DNA of 64,000 nt from positions 3,709 through 67,708 of the forward strand of contig NZ_JBNNUK010000020.1 in the NCBI RefSeq assembly GCF_050279675.1, read 5' to 3'. A program made the translations under genes and the position numbers. Each line of letters starts with the position of its first letter. Within the stretch, counting starts at the first letter, position 1. Source of the stretch: Viridibacillus sp050279675. GTDB lineage: Bacteria; Bacillota; Bacilli; Bacillales_A; Planococcaceae. The notes below the pieces were generated by a model. It was not told where the DNA came from. It searched no databases and saw nothing but the letters and a program-made list of their open reading frames with translations. Shown here piece by piece: positions 1 to 8,684 of this stretch.

Positions 1-1067
1 GTGAAATGGGCTGGATTGGTAGTGTTAACTCAATTGGAATGGCGGTTGGAGCCTTTGTATTTGGTATATTAGCCGATCGTATTGGACGTAAATCGGTATT
101 TATATGGACACTTGTCATTTTCTCTATTGCTAGTGGTTTATCGGCATTGACGACGACTTTAGCAGCATTTATGATTTTAAGATTTTTCATTGGTATGGGT
201 CTTGGTGGTGAATTGCCAGTAGCTTCAACGCTTGTTTCTGAAAGTGTTGCATCACATGAACGTGGACGCATTGTTGTCTTATTAGAAAGCTTTTGGGCGG
301 GCGGTTGGTTATTAGCAGCACTTATTTCATATTTTGTTATACCAAACTACGGCTGGCGAATTGCTTTATTATTAACGGCTCTTCCAGCAGTTTATGCGAT
401 ATACTTGCGGTTACATTTACCTGATTCGCCTCAGTTTACAGCCAAAAAGGATGTTGTACGTAATATCGGCCAAAATATTAAAGATGTTTGGTCGAAAGAA
501 TATGCCCGTCGTACATTAATGCTTTGGATTGTTTGGTTTACAGTTGTCTTTTCTTATTATGGCATGTTTTTGTGGTTGCCTAGTGTTATGGTTATGAAGG
601 GTTTTAGTTTAATAGCAAGTTTTAAATATGTACTGATAATGACGCTAGCTCAATTACCAGGTTATTTTACAGCTGCTTGGCTAATTGAAAGAGCAGGCAG
701 AAAATTTGTCTTAGCAACCTATTTGTTAGGGACCGCTGTAAGTGCACTTGTTTTTGGTAATGCTGAAACAATTGGTCTTTTACTTGGAGCTGGAATGTTC
801 TTATCATTCTTTAATCTAGGAGCCTGGGGTGCATTGTATGCTTATACGCCTGAGCAGTATCCAACTATTATTCGTGGTACAGGTGCTGGTATGGCTGCCT
901 CTGTTGGCCGATTAGGAGGAATATTTGGACCGTTGCTTGTAGGTTCACTTGTAGCAAAAGGATATGAATTGAATTTGATTTTCGGTATCTTCTGTATTTC
1001 GATAATAATAGGTGTAGTTGCAATCGTTGCACTAGGTACAGAGACAAAACAGACAGAGTTAGAGTAG
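1..1067 (+). CDS. niaP: Niacin/nicotinate MFS transporter, 5' end outside window
   Basis: This major facilitator superfamily permease probably imports niacin for NAD synthesis and acts in the cytoplasmic membrane. The reading frame is open to the window edge (codon GAA at 3-5), so the first ATG at 6 is internal. About 353 residues are visible. The missing part would be the N-terminus and first helix, which fits the roughly 400-residue NiaP (YceI) of Bacillus. The MFS loop motif GILADRIGRK after helix 2, the GMGLGGELPVAS segment in helix 4 and the segment ALYAYTPEQYPTIIRGTGAG match what I remember of NiaP. The family is certain. Niacin as substrate is inferred from that resemblance. A strong terminator follows. 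Confidence 0.85.
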   Translation, partial: EMGWIGSVNSIGMAVGAFVFGILADRIGRKSVFIWTLVIFSIASGLSALTTTLAAFMILRFFIGMGLGGELPVASTLVSESVASHERGRIVVLLESFWAGGWLLAALISYFVIPNYGWRIALLLTALPAVYAIYLRLHLPDSPQFTAKKDVVRNIGQNIKDVWSKEYARRTLMLWIVWFTVVFSYYGMFLWLPSVMVMKGFSLIASFKYVLIMTLAQLPGYFTAAWLIERAGRKFVLATYLLGTAVSALVFGNAETIGLLLGAGMFLSFFNLGAWGALYAYTPEQYPTIIRGTGAGMAASVGRLGGIFGPLLVGSLVAKGYELNLIFGIFCISIIIGVVAIVALGTETKQTELE

Positions 1068-1118
1068 GAATATATATGAGGGACTATCCTTCTTTCTATA
1101 AGCCTATATAATATTAAT

Positions 1119-1163
1119 AACGATCTTCTCTCACTATATAATAGAGAGAAGATCGTTTTATTT
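1119..1163 (+). terminator. Rho-independent terminator after niaP
   Basis: A perfect 14-bp stem (1119-1132 with 1144-1157) and an 11-nt loop are followed by a T-rich tail. It lies 50 bp past the niaP stop codon. Confidence 0.92.
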
Positions 1164-1438
1164 TGTTGGTTCCTTCAATGAAAGGGGCTAGAACAATTCA
1201 TTTTGAAATAGTTACATATTAAAAGACAAAATATATCCAACTGGTTTGGTGAATAATATGACTAGTGTTAAGCCAGCAATGAGGGGCATTTACATACCTC
1301 TACTCTTATTGTTCGCTACCAAATGTTCAGGTAATTCTAGCAAAATATTAAATTTATTATTGAGTGAATTTTCTTTCTATTTGAAACTAATAGTAGATTC
1401 CTAACGTATTAGAGTTATACATAAAAGGAGTGATAGCA
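1164..1438. other. Gene-poor spacer between niaP terminator and the DUF6054 gene
   Basis: I see no convincing gene here. A 48-codon open frame starts at ATG 1258 and encodes a short hydrophobic peptide, but its ribosome site is weak and I recognise no family. The promoter of the gene at 1439 must lie here, but no clear -35/-10 pair stands out. Confidence 0.4.
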
Positions 1439-1780
1439 ATGGATGTGACAGAATTTTACGTATCAATTGAACCACATGATGTATTAAACCGTATTAAAAC
1501 AAACATTGTGGAAGGCAGTTTTTCTGGAAAGCTTATTGATCAATATGAACGTATTGTAGGGGATCAACAAGTAGTAGTTTGTATACTCGAAAAGTATTAT
1601 ATGCGTACTAGTAATCGTGCAAGCTTAACAGTAACAATCGACAATTTAGAAGGTAAAACAAAAATTCATGCAGTCGCTTCTGGTGGTGGAGAAGGTGCCT
1701 TTTTCCGCTTTGATTGGGGAGTGGGTAATACCTTCGTTAATAGCGTAGTGAAGGTGTTAGAAGAGTTCATTATAAAATAG
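1439..1780 (+). CDS. DUF6054 family protein
   Basis: This is a 113-residue soluble protein of unknown function that resembles the DUF6054 family of Firmicutes. It has no signal peptide and no membrane segment. The glycine-rich stretch ASGGGEGAFFRFDWG near residues 80-95 is the most distinctive part. The ATG at 1439 is chosen because AAAGGAG (1424-1430) lies 8 bases before it; an in-frame GTG at 1430 falls inside that ribosome site. The next gene starts 25 bp later, so the two may share a transcript. The function is not known, and the family assignment is from memory of the pattern. Confidence 0.7.
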   Translation: MDVTEFYVSIEPHDVLNRIKTNIVEGSFSGKLIDQYERIVGDQQVVVCILEKYYMRTSNRASLTVTIDNLEGKTKIHAVASGGGEGAFFRFDWGVGNTFVNSVVKVLEEFIIK

Positions 1781-1804
1781 TGAAAAAGCTAGGGGGGATG
1801 ATAG

Positions 1805-2344
1805 GTGAAATACCCAGCGAAAAATCAAAGGGTTTTGATTATTGGTTCTGGAGGGGCAGGGAAATCAACATTGTCGCGTGCATTAAGTGAATTATGGGAA
1901 TTGCCTCTCGTTCATCTAGATGCTATGTATTGGAAATCTGGTTGGCAGAAATCTGATAAAGCAGATTTTATTGAAAGGCTACAATTAGAACTTGAAAAGC
2001 CTACTTGGATTATCGATGGAAATTTCGATTCGACACTAGAAATGCGAGCCAAATATGCAGATCTTATTATTTTCCTCGATTTTTCTAATAAGCTTTGCAC
2101 TTATCGAGTATTAAAACGTACTATTCAATATCTCGGGAGGACAAGGCCTGATATGGGGGAGGGGTGTCCTGAAAAGGTTGATGCAGAGTTTTTACGATGG
2201 ATTTGGCGCTTTCCTGTTGATGCAAGACCAGGGGTTATGAATAGGATGATCCACTCTAATGTAAACAGTATTATATTTTCTTCTCCGTCCCAGTTAAAAA
2301 AATGGTTGGGAAATTGTAAAAAAGGGAAAAGTAGTCTCAAATGA
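1805..2344 (+). CDS. P-loop kinase-like ATPase, DNA topology modulation (FlaR-like) family
   Basis: This is a 179-residue P-loop NTPase of the adenylate/shikimate kinase type, usually annotated as DNA topology modulation protein or FlaR. The Walker A motif GSGGAGKST sits at about residues 14-22. A Walker B-like segment (ADLIIFLDF) follows near residue 85, then an arginine-rich lid region (RVLKRTIQYLGRTRP). The substrate is unknown, and a small-molecule or nucleotide kinase role is a reasonable guess. The start is GTG at 1805, preceded by a GGGGGGATG-type ribosome site. The stop codon lies inside the downstream terminator stem. Confidence 0.75.
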   Translation: MKYPAKNQRVLIIGSGGAGKSTLSRALSELWELPLVHLDAMYWKSGWQKSDKADFIERLQLELEKPTWIIDGNFDSTLEMRAKYADLIIFLDFSNKLCTYRVLKRTIQYLGRTRPDMGEGCPEKVDAEFLRWIWRFPVDARPGVMNRMIHSNVNSIIFSSPSQLKKWLGNCKKGKSSLK

Positions 2345-2357
2345 GGCTGCTTTTTTA
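2330..2357 (+). terminator. Terminator overlapping the stop codon of the P-loop gene
   Basis: A 10-bp stem with two G-T wobbles (2330-2339 with 2342-2351; the loop opens by fraying) is followed by seven T residues. The TGA stop at 2342-2344 is part of the right arm. Confidence 0.7.
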
Positions 2358-2477
2358 TTTTTTTGAGTAAAACACCGGAATTTTCAATTTAAACATAACT
2401 TATAATTTTAGAACAATCAGTTTACTCATTGAGGTAAATAGCCGCTATCACGACTTTTGTTAAGGAGGATTGTCTAT

Positions 2478-3224
2478 ATGAGTCAAGAAGGGAAAGACTT
2501 ATCGAGACGTGATTTTTTGAAAACCACGGGTATTGCTACAGGCACATTAGTCGGTGGTGGGATAATTGGCGGTTTGATTGGCTACAACACCAATAAAAAG
2601 TCTAAGCCATCTAAAAATGCCAATAATACAACGGGACATAATGAGCATTCTGGCGTTCCGGCCCGAATGTTCTTTATGAGTCAGACCGATTTCCAAGTCT
2701 TATCAAATGCCACTGAACGTATTTTTCCAAAAGATAATCTAGGGGCAGGTGCTATTGATTTGGGTGTACCGTACTTTATAGATCGCCAGTTAGCAGGGAA
2801 TTATGGTAGTAATTCTAAAGAGTACATGCAAGGACCATTTGCTGAAGGGGCGCCGACACAAGGTTATCAAAGCCGTCTTACTCGTGCTGAAATCTTCACT
2901 CAAGGTGTTATGGCTCTAGAGAAGGAGAGTAAGAAGCGTTTTAAAAAGGGTTTTTCAGATATTACGGACAAGCAAATGGATGAAATATTAACAGCTTTCC
3001 AAAAAGATGAGGTGAAGATGTCAGGTACGACATCAGGACTTTTCTTCTCACTTCTTCGTTCAGCAACGCTTAATGGCGCATATGCTGATCCAATGTACGG
3101 AGGCAATCGTAATCTGGAAGGTTGGAAAATGAAAGGTTTCCCAGGCCATCAAATGGCATATATCAGTGAAATTGAAAAAGATGAGTTTAAAAAATATGAA
3201 CCTAAGTCTTTAGGATCTATCTAG
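2478..3224 (+). CDS. Gluconate 2-dehydrogenase subunit 3 family protein with Tat signal
   Basis: This is the small subunit of a membrane-associated flavin dehydrogenase (gluconate 2-dehydrogenase subunit 3 family), 248 residues. The N-terminus carries a textbook twin-arginine motif, SRRDFLK at residues 9-15, then a hydrophobic glycine-rich stretch (GTLVGGGIIGGLIG), so it is exported folded by the Tat pathway. The ATG at 2478 is used because AAGGAGG lies at 2462-2468; the upstream in-frame TTG at 2457 has no such site. The flavoprotein gene begins 17 bp downstream and lacks a signal of its own, so this subunit probably carries it across the membrane. The sugar acid or polyol substrate is unknown. 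Confidence 0.88.
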   Translation: MSQEGKDLSRRDFLKTTGIATGTLVGGGIIGGLIGYNTNKKSKPSKNANNTTGHNEHSGVPARMFFMSQTDFQVLSNATERIFPKDNLGAGAIDLGVPYFIDRQLAGNYGSNSKEYMQGPFAEGAPTQGYQSRLTRAEIFTQGVMALEKESKKRFKKGFSDITDKQMDEILTAFQKDEVKMSGTTSGLFFSLLRSATLNGAYADPMYGGNRNLEGWKMKGFPGHQMAYISEIEKDEFKKYEPKSLGSI

Positions 3225-3241
3225 TATGGAGGTGGATAGTA

Positions 3242-4954
3242 ATGGTTAAGACTTTACCAAAAGTAGATGTTGTAACGGTAGGGGTTGGTTGGACCGGAGG
3301 AATTATTGCTGCAGAATGTGCAAAAGCCGGTCTAAAAGTAGTAGGGCTTGAACGTGGACAGAAACGGGGTACATCGGATTATCAGCAAATTCATGACGAA
3401 TATCGATATGCTATACGTTATGATTTGATGCAAGATTTATCGCGTGAGACGATAACATTCCGTAATAATCGGAAAATGAAGGCATTACCAATGCGTCAAT
3501 TAGGATCCTTCTTGTTAGGAGAAGGTTTAGGAGGATCAGGAACGCACTGGAATGGACAAACATTCCGCTTTTTACCCTATGATTTTCAAATAAAAACAAT
3601 GACTGAAAAAAAATATGGTAAGAATAAGTTAAGTACCGATTATTTAATTCAAGATTGGGGTTTAACTTACGATGAACTTGAGCCGTATTTTGATACATTT
3701 GAGAAAACAACTGGTATTTCAGGTGATGGTAAAAATAAGCATGGCGGTAAGAGATCAAATCCATATCCTACACCTGCGATGAAAACAACGCCCCTTTTAA
3801 AAAAATTTGAGAAGGCAAGTGGGAAATTAGGTTATAGCCCATATATGATGCCGTCTGCTAATTTGTCGGAACCATACAAAAACCCCGATGGTGAACAAAT
3901 AAATGCCTGTCAATATTGTGGCTTCTGTGAACGTTTTGGCTGTGAATACGGGGCAAAAACATCACCAGAAATTACTGTTGTTCCAACAGCGACTAAAACA
4001 GGGAACTTCGAACCCCGATTTCATGCCAATGTTGTAGAGGTTATAAAAAAGGGCAATAAAGCAACAGGTGTTAAATATCTAGATACAATATCAGGTGAAG
4101 AATTTATTCAGCCAGCTGATGTAGTAGTGCTAACAAGCTATGTCATGAATAATGCAAAATTACTTATGGTATCGAATATCGGTGAAATGTATGACCCGAC
4201 AACAGGAAAAGGAACATTAGGTCGGAATTATTGCTATCAAATTTTACCTGGTGCTTCAGGCTTTTTTGATGAACAATATAATACATTTATGGGTGCAGGT
4301 GCTTTAGGTATGTGTTTTGATGATTTAAATGGTGATAATTTTGATCACTCAGATTTAAAATTCATTCATGGTGCTAATGTCGCTTTAACGCAAACGGGCA
4401 CGAGACCAATTGGTACAAATCCTATTTTACCTGATACCCCAACTTGGGGAGCAGAGTTTAAAAAGCAATCTATTGAAAATTTTACCCGCTCATTAGGCGT
4501 TGGTGGTCAAGGTGCATCAATGCCTCATAAAGAGAACTATTTATCGTTAGATAATGTGTATAAAGATTCTTATGGTGTCCCATTATTACAAATGACGTAT
4601 AACTTTACAGATCAAGACAAAGCATTACACAAACATATTTCGAAAAAATGTGGAGATATTTTAAAAGAGATGGGCGCGAAAACAGTTGTAGTCAATTCAG
4701 ATCTTGACCAATATAATATTGTCCCTTATCAATCGACTCATAATACTGGTGGAACCGTTATGAGTTTAACACCAGAGGAAGGTGTTGTGAACAACTACTT
4801 ACAACATTGGAATGTTGATAATTTATTCGTGGTAGGTGCTGGGAATTTCTCGAATAATAGTGGCTACAATCCTACTGGGACAGTTGGTGCTTTATCCTAT
4901 CGCTGTGCTGAAGGTATTATCAAATACAGTAAAAAGGGCGGCTCGCTCGTTTAA
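3242..4954 (+). CDS. GMC family FAD oxidoreductase (gluconate/sugar dehydrogenase large subunit type)
   Basis: This is the catalytic FAD subunit, 570 residues, of a glucose-methanol-choline family dehydrogenase that oxidises a sugar, sugar acid or polyol. The FAD-binding GVGWTGG motif is at residues 14-20, GEGLGGSGTHWNG near 93-105, and a C-terminal GMC domain contains the likely catalytic His (QSTHNTGG) and the NPTGTVGAL segment. A cysteine group, C223-x2-C226-x2-C229-x4-C234, recalls the cluster region of gluconate dehydrogenase large subunits and may bind an Fe-S centre. There is no signal peptide, so co-export with the twin-arginine subunit just upstream is inferred. No cytochrome c subunit gene follows. 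The tatA gene begins 17 bp later. Confidence 0.88.
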   Translation: MVKTLPKVDVVTVGVGWTGGIIAAECAKAGLKVVGLERGQKRGTSDYQQIHDEYRYAIRYDLMQDLSRETITFRNNRKMKALPMRQLGSFLLGEGLGGSGTHWNGQTFRFLPYDFQIKTMTEKKYGKNKLSTDYLIQDWGLTYDELEPYFDTFEKTTGISGDGKNKHGGKRSNPYPTPAMKTTPLLKKFEKASGKLGYSPYMMPSANLSEPYKNPDGEQINACQYCGFCERFGCEYGAKTSPEITVVPTATKTGNFEPRFHANVVEVIKKGNKATGVKYLDTISGEEFIQPADVVVLTSYVMNNAKLLMVSNIGEMYDPTTGKGTLGRNYCYQILPGASGFFDEQYNTFMGAGALGMCFDDLNGDNFDHSDLKFIHGANVALTQTGTRPIGTNPILPDTPTWGAEFKKQSIENFTRSLGVGGQGASMPHKENYLSLDNVYKDSYGVPLLQMTYNFTDQDKALHKHISKKCGDILKEMGAKTVVVNSDLDQYNIVPYQSTHNTGGTVMSLTPEEGVVNNYLQHWNVDNLFVVGAGNFSNNSGYNPTGTVGALSYRCAEGIIKYSKKGGSLV

Positions 4955-4971
4955 TAAAGGAGGAAGGCAAT

Positions 4972-5166
4972 ATGTTTAGTCCATCAGCAATCGGCATACC
5001 AGGTTTAATCATTATTTTAGTTATTGTTCTCATTGTCTTTGGTCCAAAAAAATTGCCAGAAATCGGCTCGGCAGTCGGGAAAACTTTTGCAGAATTCAAG
5101 AAGTCTACCAAGGGATTAATGGATGACGACGATGAAACACCACCTGAAAAGAAAAAAGAGATTTAG
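4972..5166 (+). CDS. tatA: Twin-arginine translocase subunit TatA
   Basis: This is a 64-residue TatA/E protein that forms the translocation pore of the Tat pathway. It has one N-terminal membrane helix (GLIIILVIVLIVFGPKKLPE), the conserved FGPKKLPEIG hinge, an amphipathic helix (GKTFAEFKKSTKGL) and an acidic then basic tail. The ribosome site AAAGGAGG lies 10 bp upstream. It sits between its probable cargo genes and tatC, which suggests a substrate-dedicated Tat system like the TatAd-TatCd arrangement in Bacillus. Confidence 0.95.
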   Translation: MFSPSAIGIPGLIIILVIVLIVFGPKKLPEIGSAVGKTFAEFKKSTKGLMDDDDETPPEKKKEI

Positions 5167-5181
5167 GTAAGTATTTAGCCT

Positions 5182-6063
5182 ATGGATCCTTATGAAAATA
5201 ACAATAAAAAAATATTGAGCCCTTTAGACAAAGAACCTTATGAGCCAGAGACAACAATAAAAAAGGCATTAGCAGACAAGGAACAAGAAACTGTCGTTGC
5301 TTCAACATTACCCTCTACTGATTCATCTGCTACTGAATGGGTAGTCAAAGATGTGGTTAAATCATTATTTGATCATTTAGCAGATTTACGTAAGCAGCTA
5401 ATTAAAGGATTAGCGGTTTTTCTCTTTTTCTTTTTTGTTGTATTTGCAACAGTTAACTGGTGGTTTCCTTTTATTACGAAAGGAAATTCACTTGTTATTT
5501 TAGGACCGTTAGAGGTTGTGAAGTTTTATATGTCAATCTCTAGTACTATGGCTCTTGGGTTAGCCTTACCTTTTTTAATGCATTTCTTATGGAGTTTTAT
5601 AAAACCGGGATTAAAGGAAAATGAGAGTCGTTTTCTAGGGATGTATTCTCCAGTCATGTTGTTCCTATTTTTACTTGGCATTTCTTTTGGTTTTTTTGTA
5701 GTTAACCCACTTAGCTATAAATTTCTAATCAGTATCGGTCAGGCGAATTTTGATGTTATGGTATCGGCGAGTGAGTATATGCATTTCTTAATAATGACAA
5801 CTGTACCCGTTGGCATTTTATTTGAGTTGCCGATTGTCGCTCTATTTTTATCTTCAATTGGTTTACTTACAGCGGATATAATGAAAGCGATTCGAAAATG
5901 GGCATATGTATTTATGGCTGTTTTTGCATCAATGACTACGCCACCGGATTTTGTTAGTCATTTATTAGTTTTAATACCGTTGATTTTGCTATATGAGATC
6001 AGTATTTTTTTAGTTAAGAAAATAGAACGTAAACAAATGTTGAAGAATGCAATTAGCGAGTAA
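5182..6063 (+). CDS. tatC: Twin-arginine translocase subunit TatC
   Basis: TatC is the six-helix membrane receptor that binds twin-arginine signals. This copy has 293 residues, about 40-50 more than usual, because about 65 hydrophilic, Lys- and Glu-rich residues precede the conserved core, which starts near SLFDHLADLRKQL. Later marks are the MHFLWSFIKPGLKENE loop and the last helices ending in IFLVKKIERK. The ATG at 5182 is 15 bp after the tatA stop and has only a weak AGGTAAG site. No better internal start is evident, so the extension may be real. Confidence 0.93.
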   Translation: MDPYENNNKKILSPLDKEPYEPETTIKKALADKEQETVVASTLPSTDSSATEWVVKDVVKSLFDHLADLRKQLIKGLAVFLFFFFVVFATVNWWFPFITKGNSLVILGPLEVVKFYMSISSTMALGLALPFLMHFLWSFIKPGLKENESRFLGMYSPVMLFLFLLGISFGFFVVNPLSYKFLISIGQANFDVMVSASEYMHFLIMTTVPVGILFELPIVALFLSSIGLLTADIMKAIRKWAYVFMAVFASMTTPPDFVSHLLVLIPLILLYEISIFLVKKIERKQMLKNAISE

Positions 6064-6078
6064 ATAGCGCAACTAGAT

Positions 6079-6117
6079 GACCTTTCAGATAATCGAGTTA
6101 TTTGAAGGGTCTTTTTA
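6079..6117 (+). terminator. Terminator after tatC
   Basis: A 14-bp stem with two G-T wobbles (6079-6092 with 6098-6111), a 5-nt loop and a TTTTT tail close the dehydrogenase-tatAC operon. Confidence 0.9.
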
Positions 6118-6225
6118 TTCGCAAATCAATATAATACTTTTTAAGCATATTTTTTTACATAGCAAACCTTGAAACATATTATTATTGAATAAGCATAACT
6201 TGCATTCTATGAGAATATATTTTAT

Positions 6226-6240
6226 TGTTTACGCTTTCAT
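6226..6240 (-). promoter_or_regulatory. CcpA catabolite-responsive element (cre) for glpFK
   Basis: On the minus strand this 15-mer reads ATGAAAGCGTAAACA and fits the cre consensus WTGNAANCGNWNNCW at every fixed position. It lies 31 bp before the glpF start and would overlap a candidate -10 (TTGCAT at 6200-6205, 17 bp, TATTGT at 6223-6228). CcpA-mediated repression by preferred sugars is therefore expected. Confidence 0.75.
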
Positions 6241-6270
6241 TATATCGTTATTAAGAAGGAGGAGTACGAT

Positions 6271-7068
6271 ATGTCAACTTTTATGGCTGAGATGGTAGGG
6301 ACAATGATTTTGATATTGTTCGGGGGCGGCGTGGTTGCGGCTGTTTCTTTGAAAGGTTCTAAAGGAAAAGATGGTGGCTGGATTGTTATTACAGTTGCTT
6401 GGGGTCTTGCAGTAGCTATGGCTGCATTTGCAGTTGGAGGGATAAGTGGTGCACATTTAAATCCTGCATTAACAATTGCATTAGCAACGATTGGAAAGTT
6501 TGAGTGGGCAGATGTTCCAATGTTCATACTTGCTCAAATGATTGGAGCGATTATCGGGGCTATTTTAGTCTACTTAACTTATTTAGCACATTGGAAACCA
6601 ACTGAAGATCCGGATGCTAAACTAAGTGTATTTTGTACAGCGCCAGCATATAATCATCCGTTATCAAATTTAACAACGGAAATGATTGGCACATTTATCT
6701 TAGTTCTTGGTATTTTAGCTATAGGCACAAATAATATTACAGATGGCTTAAATCCCTTAATAGTAGGTGCTTTAATTATCGTAATTGGTATGGCACTTGG
6801 TGGCCCAACCGGGTATGCTATTAATCCAGCACGTGATTTAGGGCCTCGTATAGCACATTTCTTCCTACCGATTCCAGGGAAAAGAGATTCCAACTGGAGT
6901 TATTCATGGGTACCGGTAGTCGGTCCGATTATTGGTGGATTATTTGGAGCATTATTTTATAAGCAAGTTTTTGAAGGAGAAAATAGTATCACATTTTGGA
7001 TAGTTGGAGTAATCGTGCTGGCAATTTTCGTAGGAGCACAATTTACAGTGAATAAAGTTGTAAGATAG
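6271..7068 (+). CDS. glpF: Glycerol uptake facilitator (aquaglyceroporin)
   Basis: GlpF is a membrane channel of the MIP family that lets glycerol enter by facilitated diffusion. The protein has 265 residues and six membrane helices. Both half-helix signatures are present: NPA in SGAHLNPALTIALA (near residue 68) and NPARD in GYAINPARDLGPR (near residue 188). The Asp after the second NPAR is typical of glycerol channels rather than water channels. The ribosome site AAGGAGGAG precedes the ATG at 6271. glpK follows after 30 bp, so imported glycerol is trapped by phosphorylation. A cre site upstream implies catabolite control. Confidence 0.95.
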   Translation: MSTFMAEMVGTMILILFGGGVVAAVSLKGSKGKDGGWIVITVAWGLAVAMAAFAVGGISGAHLNPALTIALATIGKFEWADVPMFILAQMIGAIIGAILVYLTYLAHWKPTEDPDAKLSVFCTAPAYNHPLSNLTTEMIGTFILVLGILAIGTNNITDGLNPLIVGALIIVIGMALGGPTGYAINPARDLGPRIAHFFLPIPGKRDSNWSYSWVPVVGPIIGGLFGALFYKQVFEGENSITFWIVGVIVLAIFVGAQFTVNKVVR

Positions 7069-7098
7069 AATAATAAATTAAATTCTGGAGGTCATCAT

Positions 7099-8592
7099 AT
7101 GACAAAAAAGTATATTCTGGCATTAGACCAAGGTACTACAAGCTCACGTGCAATTTTATTTGACGAAGAAGGCAATATTTTTAATAGTGCTCAACAGGAA
7201 TTTCCGCAATATTTCCCACAATCAGGATGGGTAGAGCATAATGCAGAGCAAATTTGGAGCTCAATTTCATCTGTCATAGCTGGTGTCCTTTCAGAGAAAA
7301 ATGTCCATGCAGATCAAGTACAAGGGATTGGTATCACCAATCAACGTGAAACAACAGTTGTTTGGGATAAAAATACGGGAGTACCAGTGCATAATGCTAT
7401 TGTATGGCAATCACGCCAAACAGCAGGCATTTGTGAAGAGTTGAAAGAGAAAGGTTATAATGATTTATTTAGAGATAAAACGGGATTACTTATTGATGCA
7501 TACTTCTCAGGCACAAAAGTGAAATGGATATTAGATAATGTTGAAGGGGCAAGAGAAAAAGCTGAGAATGGTGATTTATTATTCGGTACGATTGATACAT
7601 GGCTGATCTGGAAACTTACCGATGGGAAAGTACATGTAACCGACTATTCGAATGCTTCTAGAACATTAATGTATAATATTTACGACTTGGAATGGGATGA
7701 AGAGCTATTAGAGATTTTGGGAGTCCCAGCATCAATGCTGCCAGAAGTTCGGCCTTCATCTGAAGTGTATGGTTTAACGGATGGAAATCACTTTTTTGGT
7801 CAAGAAGTACCTATTGCTGGTATTGCGGGTGACCAACAAGCTGCTTTATTCGGCCAAGCTTGTTTTGAAAGTGGTATGGTGAAAAATACTTATGGCACAG
7901 GTTGCTTTATGCTTATGAACACAGGTGAAAAGGCTGTTAAATCCGATAACGGTTTGTTAACAACAATTGCTTGGGGAATAGACGGTAAAGTAGAGTATGC
8001 ATTAGAGGGTAGTATTTTCGTAGCAGGCTCAGCTATTCAATGGTTACGTGATGGTTTACGGATGTTCCATGATTCAAAAGAAAGTGAGCGCTATGCAGAA
8101 AAGGTTGACTCGACTGATGGTGTATATGTTGTTCCAGCATTCGTTGGGTTGGGTACACCATATTGGGATAGTGACGTACGTGGTGCTGTATTCGGTTTAA
8201 CACGTGGTACAGAAAAAGAGCATTTCATACGCGCAACACTTGAGTCATTAGCGTATCAAACAAAAGATGTGCTGGGTGCTATGGAAGCAGATTCAGGAAT
8301 CTCGTTAAAAACATTACGAGTGGATGGCGGAGCTGTCATGAATAATTTGTTAATGCAATTCCAAGCAGATTTACTTGATGTTCCAGTAGAGCGTCCATCA
8401 ATTAATGAAACTACAGCACTCGGTGCAGCGTATTTAGCTGGATTGGCAGTTGGATTCTGGAAGGATCGCGATGAGATTTCGAAATACTGGAATTTAGATA
8501 CGCAATTCAGTCCGAATATGGAAGAAGATAGACGTGAAGATTTATATAAAGGCTGGAAAAAGGCTATACATGCAGCCCAAGCGTTTAAATAA
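7099..8592 (+). CDS. glpK: Glycerol kinase
   Basis: GlpK phosphorylates glycerol with ATP to glycerol 3-phosphate in the cytoplasm. At 497 residues it has the usual length. The ATP-binding N-terminal motif LALDQGTTSSRAI, the domain marker FGTIDTWLIWKLTDG and the sugar kinase motif GDQQAALFGQ are all visible. H231 (in GNHFFGQ) falls where Gram-positive glycerol kinases are activated by PTS HPr phosphorylation, so PTS control is likely. It forms an operon with glpF. The ribosome site CTGGAGG is 8 bp from the ATG. Confidence 0.97.
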   Translation: MTKKYILALDQGTTSSRAILFDEEGNIFNSAQQEFPQYFPQSGWVEHNAEQIWSSISSVIAGVLSEKNVHADQVQGIGITNQRETTVVWDKNTGVPVHNAIVWQSRQTAGICEELKEKGYNDLFRDKTGLLIDAYFSGTKVKWILDNVEGAREKAENGDLLFGTIDTWLIWKLTDGKVHVTDYSNASRTLMYNIYDLEWDEELLEILGVPASMLPEVRPSSEVYGLTDGNHFFGQEVPIAGIAGDQQAALFGQACFESGMVKNTYGTGCFMLMNTGEKAVKSDNGLLTTIAWGIDGKVEYALEGSIFVAGSAIQWLRDGLRMFHDSKESERYAEKVDSTDGVYVVPAFVGLGTPYWDSDVRGAVFGLTRGTEKEHFIRATLESLAYQTKDVLGAMEADSGISLKTLRVDGGAVMNNLLMQFQADLLDVPVERPSINETTALGAAYLAGLAVGFWKDRDEISKYWNLDTQFSPNMEEDRREDLYKGWKKAIHAAQAFK

Positions 8593-8607
8593 TAGTTATA
8601 CACATGT

Positions 8608-8641
8608 AGCAGTTCCCTTTTCAAAGGTGAACTGCTTTTTT
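8608..8641 (+). terminator. Terminator after glpK
   Basis: An outer 8-bp stem (8608-8615 with 8629-8636) encloses an inner CCTTT/AAAGG stem (8616-8620 with 8623-8627) and is followed by TTTTT. Confidence 0.9.
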
Positions 8642-8651
8642 GATAGCATTT

Positions 8652-8684
8652 TGTGTATAGTGGGGATAAAAATGTGTATAGTGG
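8652..8684. repeat. Two-copy 12-bp direct repeat TGTGTATAGTGG
   Basis: TGTGTATAGTGG occurs at 8652-8663 and again at 8673-8684, 21 bp (two helical turns) apart, each followed by GATAAAAA or GGATAAAAA. It lies in the glpK-CoA-transferase gap just past the glpK terminator. The spacing would suit a protein-binding site, but I do not recognise the motif. Confidence 0.5.

Noticed and set aside
1258..1404. 48-codon hydrophobic frame after niaP
   Set aside because: Ribosome site is weak and no family or gene structure supports it; mentioned only as part of the spacer.
3411..3764. 117-codon minus-strand frame inside the GMC gene
   Set aside because: It is the shadow of a strongly supported gene and has no ribosome site or known domain.
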